Shown piece after piece: positions 1 through 9,008 of a stretch of DNA of 64,000 bases (positions are counted from its first letter, which is position 1; every line of letters starts with the position of its first letter). The position numbers were made by a program, and so were the translations under genes. The notes beneath the pieces are model-generated. The model searched no databases. It had not been told where the DNA came from and saw only the letters and a program-made list of their open reading frames with translations. The stretch spans positions 186,001-250,000 of the forward strand of contig NZ_ANNI01000003.1 of NCBI RefSeq assembly GCF_000466745.1, in the 5' to 3' direction. Origin of the DNA: Campylobacter concisus ATCC 51562 (lineage in GTDB: Bacteria; Campylobacterota; Campylobacteria; Campylobacterales; Campylobacteraceae).

Positions 1-337
1 AAAATTCTTCTTGAGCTTTACTTGATTCTATTAAAACCAAGGCTAGTGAAAATATATTTGCAATGACTGCGCCAATAGCTAGTGAATAGCTAAGTGTTAT
101 ATTTTCAGAGACTTGCAAAATAACAAAAGCTGGTATAAGGTGCAAATCAGCAACCAGCGAGCTTGCAAAAAGCTCAGCTGAGAGTAAATTTTTAACACCG
201 ATCTTAAGTAGCGTTGAAACCAAATTTATACTAGCTGCCACAAAAAGTGCAATCTCGTTTTTATCATATAAAAATTCTGCCGTAGTCGTAAGACTCATCA
301 ATGCAAAAAATATGTAGATAACTTTTCCCCAGTTCAT
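1..337 (-). CDS. Uncharacterised integral membrane protein (DUF6394-like), 3' end outside window
   Basis: The reading frame starts at 337 with ATG behind an AAGGAGGG ribosome site that overlaps the secF stop codon, and runs off the left edge, so about 112 N-terminal residues are visible. The protein begins MNWGKVIYIFFALMSL and shows at least three hydrophobic segments separated by short polar turns, typical of a small polytopic inner-membrane protein. It is co-directional with secD and secF and only 9 bases downstream of secF, so it is probably the last gene of that operon. From memory, uncharacterised proteins of this type (DUF6394) lie beside secF in Campylobacterota. No function can be read from the sequence. 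Confidence 0.7.
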   Translation of the reverse strand, partial: MNWGKVIYIFFALMSLTTTAEFLYDKNEIALFVAASINLVSTLLKIGVKNLLSAELFASSLVADLHLIPAFVILQVSENITLSYSLAIGAVIANIFSLALVLIESSKAQEEF

Positions 338-346
338 TATCCCTCC

Positions 347-1318
347 TTACACAACGCCTTTCTCAAACATGGCACGCTCTTTTTCGCGCTCTTTTTTTAT
401 CTTTTGTTTTTCAGTCTCTCTACTTCTAAAATGCTCGATGCTAAATTTAAACCAGATAAGAAACGGCGAAGAGATGTAGATCGAACTGATCGTTCCTATG
501 ACAATACCAACGATAAGAATAAATGAAAATCCATGTATCATATCTCCACCAAATAAAAATAACACAAGAACTGTCATCATCGTAGTTGCTGAAGTTAAGA
601 TAGTCCTTGAAAGTGTGGCTGAGACTGACTCGTTGATAACGCCTTCGATGTCAGTTCGCTTACTCTCTTTGATACCCTCTCTTATCCTGTCAAAAATGAT
701 GATCGTATCATTTAGAGAGTAGCCAAGCACCGTTAAAACAGCCGCTAGCGTGTCCAAATTTACATCAATATTAAATAGCGAAATAGCACCAACAGTTATA
801 ACTATATCGTGAATTTCAGTTGCGATCGCAGCAAGCGCAAAACGCCACTCAAATCTAAACGTGATGTAGATTAATATACCAATTAGTGAAATTCCAAGAG
901 CCATCAAGCCTTTTTCTCTAAGCTCATCGCCAACCTTTGGTCCAACGATATCAACACGTCTTACCTCAAAATTTCCAGTATCTTTTAAAATTTGCTTTAT
1001 CTCAGTACCGATGTCGCCAGTTAAATTTGAGCTTGAACCTGAAAATCTAATAACAGCCTCATCTTCGCTTCCAAACTCAGTAACAGAGGCGTTTTTAAGC
1101 ACTTCATTTGTGCTAAAAGCGTCGCGGATTTTATCGAGTGGCGCTTTGGTGTCGTATTTTAGCTGAATAAGCGTACCGCCAGAGAAATCAATGCCGTAGT
1201 TTAACCCCTTTGTAGCAAGTAAAACGATAGAGCCAACAAATAAAAATATAGAAAATGCCAGTGAAGCAAATCTAAAACGCATAAAATCATAAACTTTTGC
1301 TTTAGTAAAAATTTGCAT
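347..1318 (-). CDS. secF: Protein translocase subunit SecF
   Basis: SecF pairs with SecD in the inner membrane and uses the proton gradient to help pull secreted proteins through SecYEG and release them in the periplasm. The 323-residue product has an N-terminal membrane helix, then the signature GIDFSGGTLIQL (residues 42-53), a periplasmic P1 domain, and five C-terminal helices including YSLNDTIIIFDRIRE, which contains the conserved charged residues of the RND-like channel. Length is normal for the family. It follows secD after two bases, so the two are translationally coupled. The start MQIFTKAKVYDFMRFR fits SecF N-termini. Confidence 0.97.
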   Translation of the reverse strand: MQIFTKAKVYDFMRFRFASLAFSIFLFVGSIVLLATKGLNYGIDFSGGTLIQLKYDTKAPLDKIRDAFSTNEVLKNASVTEFGSEDEAVIRFSGSSSNLTGDIGTEIKQILKDTGNFEVRRVDIVGPKVGDELREKGLMALGISLIGILIYITFRFEWRFALAAIATEIHDIVITVGAISLFNIDVNLDTLAAVLTVLGYSLNDTIIIFDRIREGIKESKRTDIEGVINESVSATLSRTILTSATTMMTVLVLFLFGGDMIHGFSFILIVGIVIGTISSIYISSPFLIWFKFSIEHFRSRETEKQKIKKEREKERAMFEKGVV

Positions 1319-1320
1319 CC

Positions 1321-2901
1321 TTAGCTCCTTTTATAACCAAACCAAAGTCTGGTATTTCCACTTTTTTCTATCTTGTCCATAGCAGCATCAAACATGCCAT
1401 GAGTACCAAGTATAGCTGTTAGCATCGAAGCCATGATACCTATTGCCATTGTTACTGCAAAGCCTTTAACTGGGCCAGTGCCATAAGCGTAAAGCACCGC
1501 AACTGTGATGATAGTAGTTAAATTTGAGTCGATAATCGCACTCATAGCGTGCTCATAGCCTTTTTGAACAGCTGTTCTTATCGCTACACCTTCACGCAAA
1601 AGCTCGCGAATACGTTCATTTATGATGACGTTTGCATCAACAGCCATACCGATCGTTAGCACGATACCAGCCATACCTGGCAAAGTAAGCGTCGCTCCAA
1701 AAAGTGCCATCACAGCGACTAATATAACAACGTCTGCAACTAGTGCAATATTTGCAAAAATTCCAGAAATTCCATAATAAACTAGCATAAATAACACGAC
1801 TAAGATAGATCCAGCAGCAAGAGCCACCATACTTTGATTGATGCTCTCTTGTCCCAAAGATGGACCAACGCTTCTTTTTTCCAGCATCTTAACAGGGGCT
1901 AAAAGTGCGCCACTTCTAAGAGCGATCGCTACGTCGTGAGCCTCATCAAGAGTAAAGCCGCCACTAATCTGACCGCTGCCGCCACCTATTCTTTCATTTA
2001 TAACAGGAGCTGAATAAACCTTGCCATCAAGCACAATAGCAAGCCTTTTGCCAACATTTGCACCAGTAAAATCGCCAAAAATTCTAGCACCCTCTGAATT
2101 TAGAGTGAAATTTATGATCGGTAGGTTATTTTGCTGAGAAAATGCAACCTTTGCGTCAGTTAGCATCGAGCCATCAAGCACTGGGATATTTTTAACGACA
2201 TATTTTACACGGTCATTTTTAGCATCTTTAAAGATCACATCGCCGTAGCTCTCAGCTTCAGCCTCGCTCATTGTATTAGCCTGATCTTGTCTTTTATCAT
2301 CAACTGCCATAAGCTGCAAGTGAGCAGCCTTTGCGATGAGATCTCTTGCTCTTTGTTCATCCTCTTCAGTCTTTATACCAGGAAGCTCAACTAGGATATT
2401 ATCTTTGCCCTGTCTGGCAACAGTTGGCTCAGCTAGACCAAACTGATCGAGTCTGTTTCTAATAGTTTCAACAGCTTGCGAGATCGCATACTCAATCGTA
2501 TCCGTTCTTTCTTGTTCGGTTAAAGATATGCTGTAATTTAAACCATCTTTTTTTATATCAAGCCCCTTTATCTCAGCTAGTGCTTTATCTACTTTTGGAG
2601 CTTCGTCGCCATCAAGGAGAGTAAAGTCAATGTTCTCTTCTTTAATCTTAAATTTATCAATTAACACATCTTCTTTTTTAGCATAATAATTTATACTTCC
2701 GGCTATTGATTTTATTTTTGAGTGAATAGCTTCGCTCGTTTCAACACCAAGCAGCATATGAAGGCCGCCTTGAAGATCAAGGCCAAGTGAAATTTTAGCC
2801 CCATTTTGAGTTTGAAAAAAAGATGGCACCGAAAAGCCAAAACCAAAAATCAAGGCTAATATTAAGATAATTAGCCTATATGTGACTCTTGCGTTACGCA
2901 T
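1321..2901 (-). CDS. secD: Protein translocase subunit SecD
   Basis: This is the larger partner of SecF in the SecDF-YajC accessory complex. The 526-residue protein has an N-terminal helix followed by LGLDLQGGLHML (D1 motif, from residue 39), a large periplasmic head domain, and six C-terminal helices ending with the conserved DANVIINERIRELL segment that carries the proton-relay charges. Its ATG overlaps the yajC stop (TAATG), and secF begins two bases after its own stop, so yajC-secD-secF form one operon. Nothing is truncated. Confidence 0.97.
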   Translation of the reverse strand: MRNARVTYRLIILILALIFGFGFSVPSFFQTQNGAKISLGLDLQGGLHMLLGVETSEAIHSKIKSIAGSINYYAKKEDVLIDKFKIKEENIDFTLLDGDEAPKVDKALAEIKGLDIKKDGLNYSISLTEQERTDTIEYAISQAVETIRNRLDQFGLAEPTVARQGKDNILVELPGIKTEEDEQRARDLIAKAAHLQLMAVDDKRQDQANTMSEAEAESYGDVIFKDAKNDRVKYVVKNIPVLDGSMLTDAKVAFSQQNNLPIINFTLNSEGARIFGDFTGANVGKRLAIVLDGKVYSAPVINERIGGGSGQISGGFTLDEAHDVAIALRSGALLAPVKMLEKRSVGPSLGQESINQSMVALAAGSILVVLFMLVYYGISGIFANIALVADVVILVAVMALFGATLTLPGMAGIVLTIGMAVDANVIINERIRELLREGVAIRTAVQKGYEHAMSAIIDSNLTTIITVAVLYAYGTGPVKGFAVTMAIGIMASMLTAILGTHGMFDAAMDKIEKSGNTRLWFGYKRS

Positions 2902-3173
2902 TATTTATCTTCGATCTTTTTAGCTACAAACTCGCGTGCTATACGAACGATTACATCATCGTTAAGTTTAACTTTGATAAAATCATTTTCGGCTTTAATC
3001 ACTTCGCAGATAAGTCCGCCATTAGTTATTATCTTATCACCTTTATCAAGAGCTGCGAGCATTGCTGCATGGGCTTTTTGTTGTTTTTGTTGAGGTCTAA
3101 TAACCAAAAAGTAAAATATGGCGAAAAGCACAACAAGAGGTAGTAATGATGTTAAAAAATCAGCGTTTTGCAT
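2901..3173 (-). CDS. yajC: Preprotein translocase subunit YajC
   Basis: YajC is a small single-helix membrane protein of the SecDF complex. The 90-residue product has one N-terminal transmembrane segment (LLPLVVLFAIFYFLVIRPQQKQQK), where the RPQQKQ stretch after the helix is the family signature, and a cytoplasmic beta-rich domain with GDKIITNGGLI. It is the first gene of the yajC-secD-secF operon and diverges from lnt. The two 5' ends overlap if lnt starts at 3146, so the promoters of both genes must lie inside the neighbouring reading frames. Confidence 0.96.
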   Translation of the reverse strand: MQNADFLTSLLPLVVLFAIFYFLVIRPQQKQQKAHAAMLAALDKGDKIITNGGLICEVIKAENDFIKVKLNDDVIVRIAREFVAKKIEDK

Positions 3174-4441
3174 GGATTTCCTTATTTGTAAGATTTTTAA
3201 ATGGGCATTTTAGCACTAAAATTATAATAAAAGCCTTTGTCGGTGCTTTTTTGCTCTCCAACTTTATTTTTTTAGGCCTCTTCGAGAATTTGCTCTTAAA
3301 TTTCATCTCACCGTTTCTAACTTTGACTGGAATTTACATCATTATAAATTTAAGCAGAGCTGGCTTTTTTGCGGCTGGCTTTTTCACTGGAATTTTGTGG
3401 TTTTACTGGATCAGCTTTAGTTTTATCTACTACGAGCTAGTCTGGCTTATACCATTTGTCATCCTCTTTGTAGCCCTTGTTTATGGACTTTTATTTTGGA
3501 TAGCCTCTTTTCCAAGCTTTGTGGTACTAAGAGCCGTTTTACTATTTTTAATAAGCTACGTTCATCCATTTGGCTTTAACTGGTTTAATCTTGAAGCAAC
3601 GCTTGTTTTAGGCGCTTTTGAGCCAAGCACAAGAGGGCTTATATTTATATTTTTAGTAGCCATTTCTTTGAGTTTAAAAGGTAAAATTTTAAAATTTATC
3701 CTAGCTTTTATCTGCCTGATCGCCGCTTTGCAGTTTAAAAGTAGCGAGGCAAAGACTTTGCCATTTGACGTGGAGCTAATAAACACCGATGTCGCTCAAA
3801 GAGTGCGCTGGGATAAAAGTTTACGTATGAAATTTACAAATGAAAATTTAGACTTGATAAATAACGCCATAGCCGAGCAAAAACGCCTTATCGTACTACC
3901 AGAGAGCGCGTTTCCACTATTTATGACAAATGAGCCACTGCTTGTTGATGAGTTAAAAGAGCTTTCAAAAAAGATAACCATCGTAGCTGGTGCGCTTGCC
4001 TATGAAAATAAGCAAATTTATAACTCTGCATTTTTGTTTCAAGATGGCAATCTTAGGCGAATGGATAAGAAATTTTTAGTGCCATTTGGCGAAGAAATTC
4101 CTTTGCCAAAATTTATGCAAGATGCGGTTAATAAGCTATTTTTTGGCGGAGCTAGCGACTTTAAAAAGGCTGAAAATTTTAGCGACTATGAGATAGATGG
4201 AGTAAAAATCAGAAACGCTATCTGCTATGAAGCGACAAAAGAGGAGCTTTATAGGGGCGAATTTGACGTAGTTGTAGCTATCACAAACAATGGCTGGTTT
4301 GTGCCAAGTAGCGAGCCTGTACTTCAAAGGCTGCTTATAAAACACCTTGCCACGAAATACAATAAAACGGTCTATCACAGCGTAAATGGCTCAAAAAGTG
4401 AGATTATAAAGCCAAAAAAAGCGTTTTGGGATGAGTCTTAA
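3146..4441 (+). CDS. lnt: Apolipoprotein N-acyltransferase Lnt
   Basis: Lnt adds the third acyl chain to the N-terminal cysteine of lipoproteins at the periplasmic face of the inner membrane. The first half has several hydrophobic helices. The second half is a nitrilase-like domain with the catalytic Glu in LPESAFP (about residue 253), the Lys in DKKFLVPFGEE and the Cys in NAICYEAT (about residue 360), then TNNGWF. The start is uncertain: beginning at 3146 it overlaps the divergent yajC gene by 28 bases, and there is no good ribosome site. A later start would remove only part of the first 30 residues. The 431 residues are slightly short for Lnt but all catalytic motifs are present. Confidence 0.93.
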   Translation: MMLKNQRFAWISLFVRFLNGHFSTKIIIKAFVGAFLLSNFIFLGLFENLLLNFISPFLTLTGIYIIINLSRAGFFAAGFFTGILWFYWISFSFIYYELVWLIPFVILFVALVYGLLFWIASFPSFVVLRAVLLFLISYVHPFGFNWFNLEATLVLGAFEPSTRGLIFIFLVAISLSLKGKILKFILAFICLIAALQFKSSEAKTLPFDVELINTDVAQRVRWDKSLRMKFTNENLDLINNAIAEQKRLIVLPESAFPLFMTNEPLLVDELKELSKKITIVAGALAYENKQIYNSAFLFQDGNLRRMDKKFLVPFGEEIPLPKFMQDAVNKLFFGGASDFKKAENFSDYEIDGVKIRNAICYEATKEELYRGEFDVVVAITNNGWFVPSSEPVLQRLLIKHLATKYNKTVYHSVNGSKSEIIKPKKAFWDES

Positions 4442-4452
4442 ATGTGAGATTT

Positions 4453-4479
4453 AAAGTGGCTTTTAGATAAAGCCACTTT
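4453..4479. terminator. Bidirectional rho-independent terminator between lnt and metK
   Basis: A perfect 11-base-pair stem (AAAGTGGCTTT / AAAGCCACTTT) with a five-base loop lies between the convergent lnt and metK stop codons. A TTATTTTTT tract follows on the plus side and an A/T-rich tract on the minus side, so it can serve both genes. Confidence 0.85.
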
Positions 4480-4486
4480 GATATGA

Positions 4487-5692
4487 TTATTTTTTCAGTA
4501 AAGCCTTGAAAGTATCGACAGCGTCAAGTTTTTCCCAAGGGTATTTTGCATTTCCCACTTGACCTTTTGCAGCTACTTTTGCATATAAAAACGTATCTTT
4601 GCTTGGCTTATCAAGACCAAATTTATTTGTTATCCAGCGAGGTGTTAGAGCAAAGTGCTCGCTTACAAAATTTGAAAGCATATCGTCATTTACGCCGTTT
4701 GCATGAGTTCCCATGGTATCAACGCTAACCGAAGTTGGCTTTGCAACGCCTATTGCGTAGCTTATCTGGACGATACATTTTTTAGCAAGACCAGCTGCGA
4801 CTATATTTTTAGCTATCCAGCGAGCTGCGTAAAGTCCGCTTCTATCAACCTTTGTGTAGTCCTTGCTTGACTGAGCACCACCGCCTATTGGGCTATATCC
4901 GCCAAAGCTATCGACGATTAGTTTTCTGCCTGTTAGACCGCTATCGTGAAGTGAGCTATGATTTACATATCTACCTGTTGGGTTTATATAAATGATCGTT
5001 TTTTCTTTATTATATAGCTCTTTTGGAAGACCAGTTTCATCTATTAAATTTTGAATTAGTGCGCGAAGCTCTTCTATCTTCATGCTTTCCACGCAAGGTG
5101 CAGAGACGACGATAGTGTGGATGCTTTGAGGTTTGCAGTTTTCAAAGTTATCTTTACTGCCGTAATCAATAGTAACTTGCGTTTTTATATCAACACCAAG
5201 CTTATCAGGGTTTGCTTTGGCAAATTTATATACTTTTTCACAAAGCATTCTTGCATAAGTTATAGCTGCAGGCATAAATTCTTTTGCTTCGCAGCTTGCA
5301 AAACCAAACATAATGCCTTGATCGCCTGCTCCGATCTCGCCACTACTTTGATCAACACCTTGATTTATATCTGGACTTTGTTGATTTAAACAAACTTTGA
5401 CCTCGATATCATCTGGGTGCAAACACTGCTCTTTTGTAAAATTACTCTTTCCGTCATATCCGATATGTGCAAGAGCATCTTTTACGATCTTTTCATAGTC
5501 TTTATAAGAGAGCTTTACCTTTGAGTTTATCTCTCCACCTATTACTATGTTTTTCCCAGCCACAAAGACTTCACTTGCAACACGACCATTTGGATCTTGT
5601 GTTAAAATAGTATCCACTATGCTATCAGCGATTATATCAGCACATTTATCTGGATGACCTGGACTTACAACTTCAGAGGTAAATAGATACAT
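4487..5692 (-). CDS. metK: S-adenosylmethionine synthase MetK
   Basis: MetK makes S-adenosylmethionine from methionine and ATP. Family motifs are all present: GHPDKCADIIADSIVD near the N-terminus, GAGDQGIMFGFA, and the glycine-rich P-loop-like GGGAQSSKDYTKVDRSG, which differs from the usual GGGAFSGKDPTKVDRS in three positions. I chose the ATG at 5692 (MYLFTSE) because the AAGG ribosome site lies six bases upstream of it. The ATG at 5698 (MKMYLF) is almost on top of that site. The product is about 401 residues, normal for bacteria. It converges on lnt and diverges from the symporter gene. Confidence 0.97.
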   Translation of the reverse strand: MYLFTSEVVSPGHPDKCADIIADSIVDTILTQDPNGRVASEVFVAGKNIVIGGEINSKVKLSYKDYEKIVKDALAHIGYDGKSNFTKEQCLHPDDIEVKVCLNQQSPDINQGVDQSSGEIGAGDQGIMFGFASCEAKEFMPAAITYARMLCEKVYKFAKANPDKLGVDIKTQVTIDYGSKDNFENCKPQSIHTIVVSAPCVESMKIEELRALIQNLIDETGLPKELYNKEKTIIYINPTGRYVNHSSLHDSGLTGRKLIVDSFGGYSPIGGGAQSSKDYTKVDRSGLYAARWIAKNIVAAGLAKKCIVQISYAIGVAKPTSVSVDTMGTHANGVNDDMLSNFVSEHFALTPRWITNKFGLDKPSKDTFLYAKVAAKGQVGNAKYPWEKLDAVDTFKALLKK

Positions 5693-5794
5693 TTTCATCC
5701 TTTTTTCTTGACTAAATTTTGTGCAATTGTAACAAATCTATTTAAAAAGCTTATTAATCTTTATCAAATTCTTTATATTTAAAAATTGTTTAGC

Positions 5795-5800
5795 TAAAAT
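5795..5800 (+). promoter_or_regulatory. Candidate -10 box for sstT
   Basis: TAAAAT preceded by a T-rich stretch lies about 30 bases upstream of the symporter start. This matches the Campylobacter sigma-70 pattern of a -10 box without a clear -35. Assigned by eye only. Confidence 0.4.
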
Positions 5801-5830
5801 CAACAAAAAACTAATTTATTAAGGTGTCAA

Positions 5831-7198
5831 ATGAATATGCTTAAAAACATAGCAAGAAGATACGCCGATGGAAATTTGATAGTTCAAATTTTAGTTGGTA
5901 TCATCCTAGGTGCCCTAGTTGGCTTTTACACACACTACGAAGCAGCTCCTTATAACAAGATCTCGGCTAAAATTCAAACTATTCAAAATGAGAGTGGTTT
6001 GAGCATAGATGAAGTTATAAAAACTCGCCTTAGTCAAGATGAAGCCACACAGCTAAACGAAGCCAAAGAAAAAGCTAGTTCAGCCGATTCTATTGCAGCT
6101 TCAGCTTCAGTTTTAGGCGATTTATTTAAAGGCGCTTTAAAAGCTATCGCACCAATTCTTGTCTTTGTTTTAGTGGCAACATCTATCATTTTAAGAGATT
6201 TTGGTCATACAAAAGGTATGCAAAAGATCATTACACTCTATCTAATTGGTACATTTTTAGCAGCCGTTGTTGCAGTTATTGCTAGTTTCTTATTCCCAGT
6301 GGAGCTTTCTTTAAAAGGTCTTGCAAGTGCTGATATGTCAGCGCCTCAGGGAATTACCAATGTTTTAAAAGATCTCATTTATAAAATGGTCGAAAATCCA
6401 ATAAACGCCCTTGCAAATGGCAACTATATAGGCATCATTACCTGGGCAGTAGGCAGTGGTATAGCACTTAGAAATTCCACAGCTGAGACCAAAAAAGTAT
6501 TTAAAGACATAAGCGATGGCGTGACTCATATCGTTAAATTTATCATTAGACTAGCTCCGTTTGGTATCTTTGGTATGGTAGCTATTAGCATTCATGAAAC
6601 TGGATTTGAGGTACTTGCAGGATATCTAAAACTAATTTTAGTTCTTGTTGGGGCAATGCTTGTTGTCGCATTTATCATCTACCCAGCCATGGTTTTTGTA
6701 TTAACTAGAAAAAATCCTTATCCACTTGTCATGATCTGCCTAAAAGAGAGCGCTATTTCAGCATTTTTTACAAGAAGCTCGGCCGCAAATATCCCTGTAA
6801 ATATGGCACTTTGCAAAAAGCTTGGTTTAAAAGAGGAGCTTTACTCGATCTCGATCCCACTTGGAGCTACCATAAACATGGGCGGTGCGGCAGTTACCAT
6901 TAGTATCCTAGCGCTTACTGCGGTAAATTCTATCCCATCTATCACAGTTACATTTGGCGATGCGCTACTTCTTTGTTTCATCTCAGCTCTTGGTGCATGC
7001 GGCGCATCTGGCGTGGCTGGTGGCTCTTTGCTTCTAGTGCCATTAGCGTGCGGTCTTTTTGGTATCAGCAATGACATAGCAATGCAGTTTGTAACAGTTG
7101 GCTTTACCATTGGCGTCATCCAAGACTCAGTTGAAACTGCGCTAAATAGCTCATCAGATGTACTTTTTACAGCAGTAGCTTCAGAAACTTCAAACTAA
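5831..7198 (+). CDS. sstT: Na+/serine-threonine symporter, SstT type (DAACS family)
   Basis: This is an inner-membrane transporter of the dicarboxylate/amino acid:cation symporter family. The core is SstT-like: [22 protein letters not shown], then [20 protein letters not shown], then [24 protein letters not shown], which are the substrate- and sodium-binding hairpins. Residues around 45-95 form a polar loop rich in Ala, Ser and Lys that is longer than in E. coli SstT and accounts for the larger size (455 versus about 414 residues). Substrate preference for serine/threonine is inferred from the family. It has its own promoter and a strong terminator, so it is probably monocistronic. Confidence 0.9.
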   Translation: MNMLKNIARRYADGNLIVQILVGIILGALVGFYTHYEAAPYNKISAKIQTIQNESGLSIDEVIKTRLSQDEATQLNEAKEKASSADSIAASASVLGDLFKGALKAIAPILVFVLVATSIILRDFGHTKGMQKIITLYLIGTFLAAVVAVIASFLFPVELSLKGLASADMSAPQGITNVLKDLIYKMVENPINALANGNYIGIITWAVGSGIALRNSTAETKKVFKDISDGVTHIVKFIIRLAPFGIFGMVAISIHETGFEVLAGYLKLILVLVGAMLVVAFIIYPAMVFVLTRKNPYPLVMICLKESAISAFFTRSSAANIPVNMALCKKLGLKEELYSISIPLGATINMGGAAVTISILALTAVNSIPSITVTFGDALLLCFISALGACGASGVAGGSLLLVPLACGLFGISNDIAMQFVTVGFTIGVIQDSVETALNSSSDVLFTAVASETSN

Positions 7199-7205
7199 TA
7201 TTCAT

Positions 7206-7236
7206 AAAATTTCAGCTAAATTTTGGCTGAAATTTT
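7206..7236 (+). terminator. Rho-independent terminator of sstT
   Basis: A perfect 11-base-pair stem (AAAATTTCAGC / GCTGAAATTTT) with a nine-base loop starts eight bases after the sstT stop. It is followed by ACTTTTATCCATTTTTTT. Confidence 0.85.
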
Positions 7237-7255
7237 ACTTTTATCCATTTTTTTG

Positions 7256-7261
7256 TAAAAT
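7256..7261 (+). promoter_or_regulatory. Candidate -10 box for pepF
   Basis: TAAAAT after a seven-T tract, about 25 bases before the pepF ATG and after the sstT terminator. It would give a short leader containing the AAAGGA ribosome site. Confidence 0.4.
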
Positions 7262-7285
7262 ATCCCAAAAATTTAAAGGATAAAT

Positions 7286-9007
7286 ATGCAAATTTGGGAT
7301 CTAAAAGCACTTTTTGCAAACGAAAAAGAGTGCGAGCAAAACGCACTAAATTTACAAAAAGAGTGCGAGAAATTTAAAGATAAATACCTAGAAATTTATG
7401 AAAATTTAAAAACAGACGAGTTTTTAAAGGCATTTTGCGAATATGAAAACTTGATAGCTAAAATTTCAAAAGTAATGACCTATGCTTTTTTAAATTTTGC
7501 CAAAGATACAAGCAAAGGTGCATTTTATGCAAAGATCGACGAGATAGCGACAAAAGCAAATGAAAATTTGATATTTTTTGAGATCAAATTTAATGAGTTT
7601 AGCCCTAAAAAACAAAAAGAGATCATCAAAAGCTCTAAAAAATATGGCTACTATCTAAGCAATCTCGCTAAAGCAAAACCGCACCAACTAAGTGTTGCCG
7701 AAGAAAGAGTTTTGCTTCGCACCGCAAGCACTGGAGCTGAGGGCTTTTCAAGGCTTTTTGATGAGAGTATGAGCAAGATGAAGTTTAAATTTAAAGGCGA
7801 GCTTTTAAATGAAGAAGAGATTCTAGCCAAGCTTCATGAGAGTGACCAAAGCGTGCGAAAACTAGCCGCCAAAAGCCTTTCAAACGAGCTTAGCAAGCAC
7901 CAGCACCTCCTTGGCTACATATATAATATGATAAAAACTGATCTAAAAACGAGCTGCGAGCTGCGAAATTTCAAGCTTCCTGAAGAGCCAAGACACCTTG
8001 AAAATCAAATCAGTAAAAAAAGCGTTGATTCGCTAATTGCTGTAACTGAGAAAAATTTCGATTTAGTTTCTAAATTTTACGAGCGCAAAAGAGAAATTTT
8101 AGGCCTTGAAAAGCTTTATGATTACGATAGATACGCGCCTCTTAGCAGCGAAGGTGAGTATAAATTTGATGAGTGCAAAAAGATAGTTTTAAAGGCGTTT
8201 GGGACATTTTCACCTAAATTTGGCGATATAGCCAAAAGCGCCTTTAGTGACGGCTGGATCGACGTTTATCCAGCGCCAAACAAGCGAGGTGGCGCGTTTT
8301 CTCACTCTGGATCAAGCGACACGCATCCTTATGTTTTGCTAAATCACACAAATCAGCGAAGAGACCTTTTCACGCTAGCTCACGAGCTTGGTCACGCTGT
8401 TCATCAAAAGCTCTCTTATAATGTAAGCTACCTAAACTCAGACACTCCGCTAACCACGGCTGAGACGGCTTCAGTCTTTTGCGAGATGCTAGTTTTTGAC
8501 CACGTAAAAGAAAACCTTAGCAAAAAAGAGAAAATTTCACTACTCGCTGGCAAGATCGAGGATATATTTGCCACGCTTTACCGCCAGATAAATTTCACCA
8601 CATTTGAGCGAGCCGTGCATGCACACGAGGGCGAGATCAGCCTAGATGAGTTAAATAAAATTTGGCTTAAAGAGAGCAAAAAGATGTTTGGCAAAAGCGT
8701 CACGCTAAATGACTACTACAAAATTTGGTGGAGCTATATCCCGCACTTCATCCACACACCATTTTATTGCTACGCCTACTCTTACGCGCAGCTTCTTGTG
8801 CTTGCACTTTTTGGACTTTACAAAAGTGGCAAATGCAAAAATTTTGTCGAAATTTACACCGAGTTTTTAAGCCTTGGCGGAAGTCTTAGCCCAAGGGAGC
8901 TTGTGGGTAAATTTGGCTTTGACATAGATGATAAAAATTTCTGGCAGATCGGTATAAACGAGGTTAAAAAGCTAGTAGATGAGTTTTTAGAAATTTCAAA
9001 GGATTAA
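7286..9007 (+). CDS. pepF: Oligoendopeptidase F (M3 family zinc metallopeptidase)
   Basis: This is a cytoplasmic peptidase of the thimet/PepF family that cuts short peptides. The zinc site LAHELGHAVHQ (HExxH) is followed 20-25 residues later by TTAETASVFCEM, whose Glu is the third ligand. Downstream YKIWWSYIPHFIHTPFYCYAYSYA is the conserved substrate-binding segment of PepF. The 573-residue length matches the family. The next gene starts one base after its stop, so the two are co-transcribed. The position between sstT and the helicase gene agrees with the C. jejuni order as I remember it. Confidence 0.94.
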   Translation: MQIWDLKALFANEKECEQNALNLQKECEKFKDKYLEIYENLKTDEFLKAFCEYENLIAKISKVMTYAFLNFAKDTSKGAFYAKIDEIATKANENLIFFEIKFNEFSPKKQKEIIKSSKKYGYYLSNLAKAKPHQLSVAEERVLLRTASTGAEGFSRLFDESMSKMKFKFKGELLNEEEILAKLHESDQSVRKLAAKSLSNELSKHQHLLGYIYNMIKTDLKTSCELRNFKLPEEPRHLENQISKKSVDSLIAVTEKNFDLVSKFYERKREILGLEKLYDYDRYAPLSSEGEYKFDECKKIVLKAFGTFSPKFGDIAKSAFSDGWIDVYPAPNKRGGAFSHSGSSDTHPYVLLNHTNQRRDLFTLAHELGHAVHQKLSYNVSYLNSDTPLTTAETASVFCEMLVFDHVKENLSKKEKISLLAGKIEDIFATLYRQINFTTFERAVHAHEGEISLDELNKIWLKESKKMFGKSVTLNDYYKIWWSYIPHFIHTPFYCYAYSYAQLLVLALFGLYKSGKCKNFVEIYTEFLSLGGSLSPRELVGKFGFDIDDKNFWQIGINEVKKLVDEFLEISKD

Positions 9008-9008
9008 G

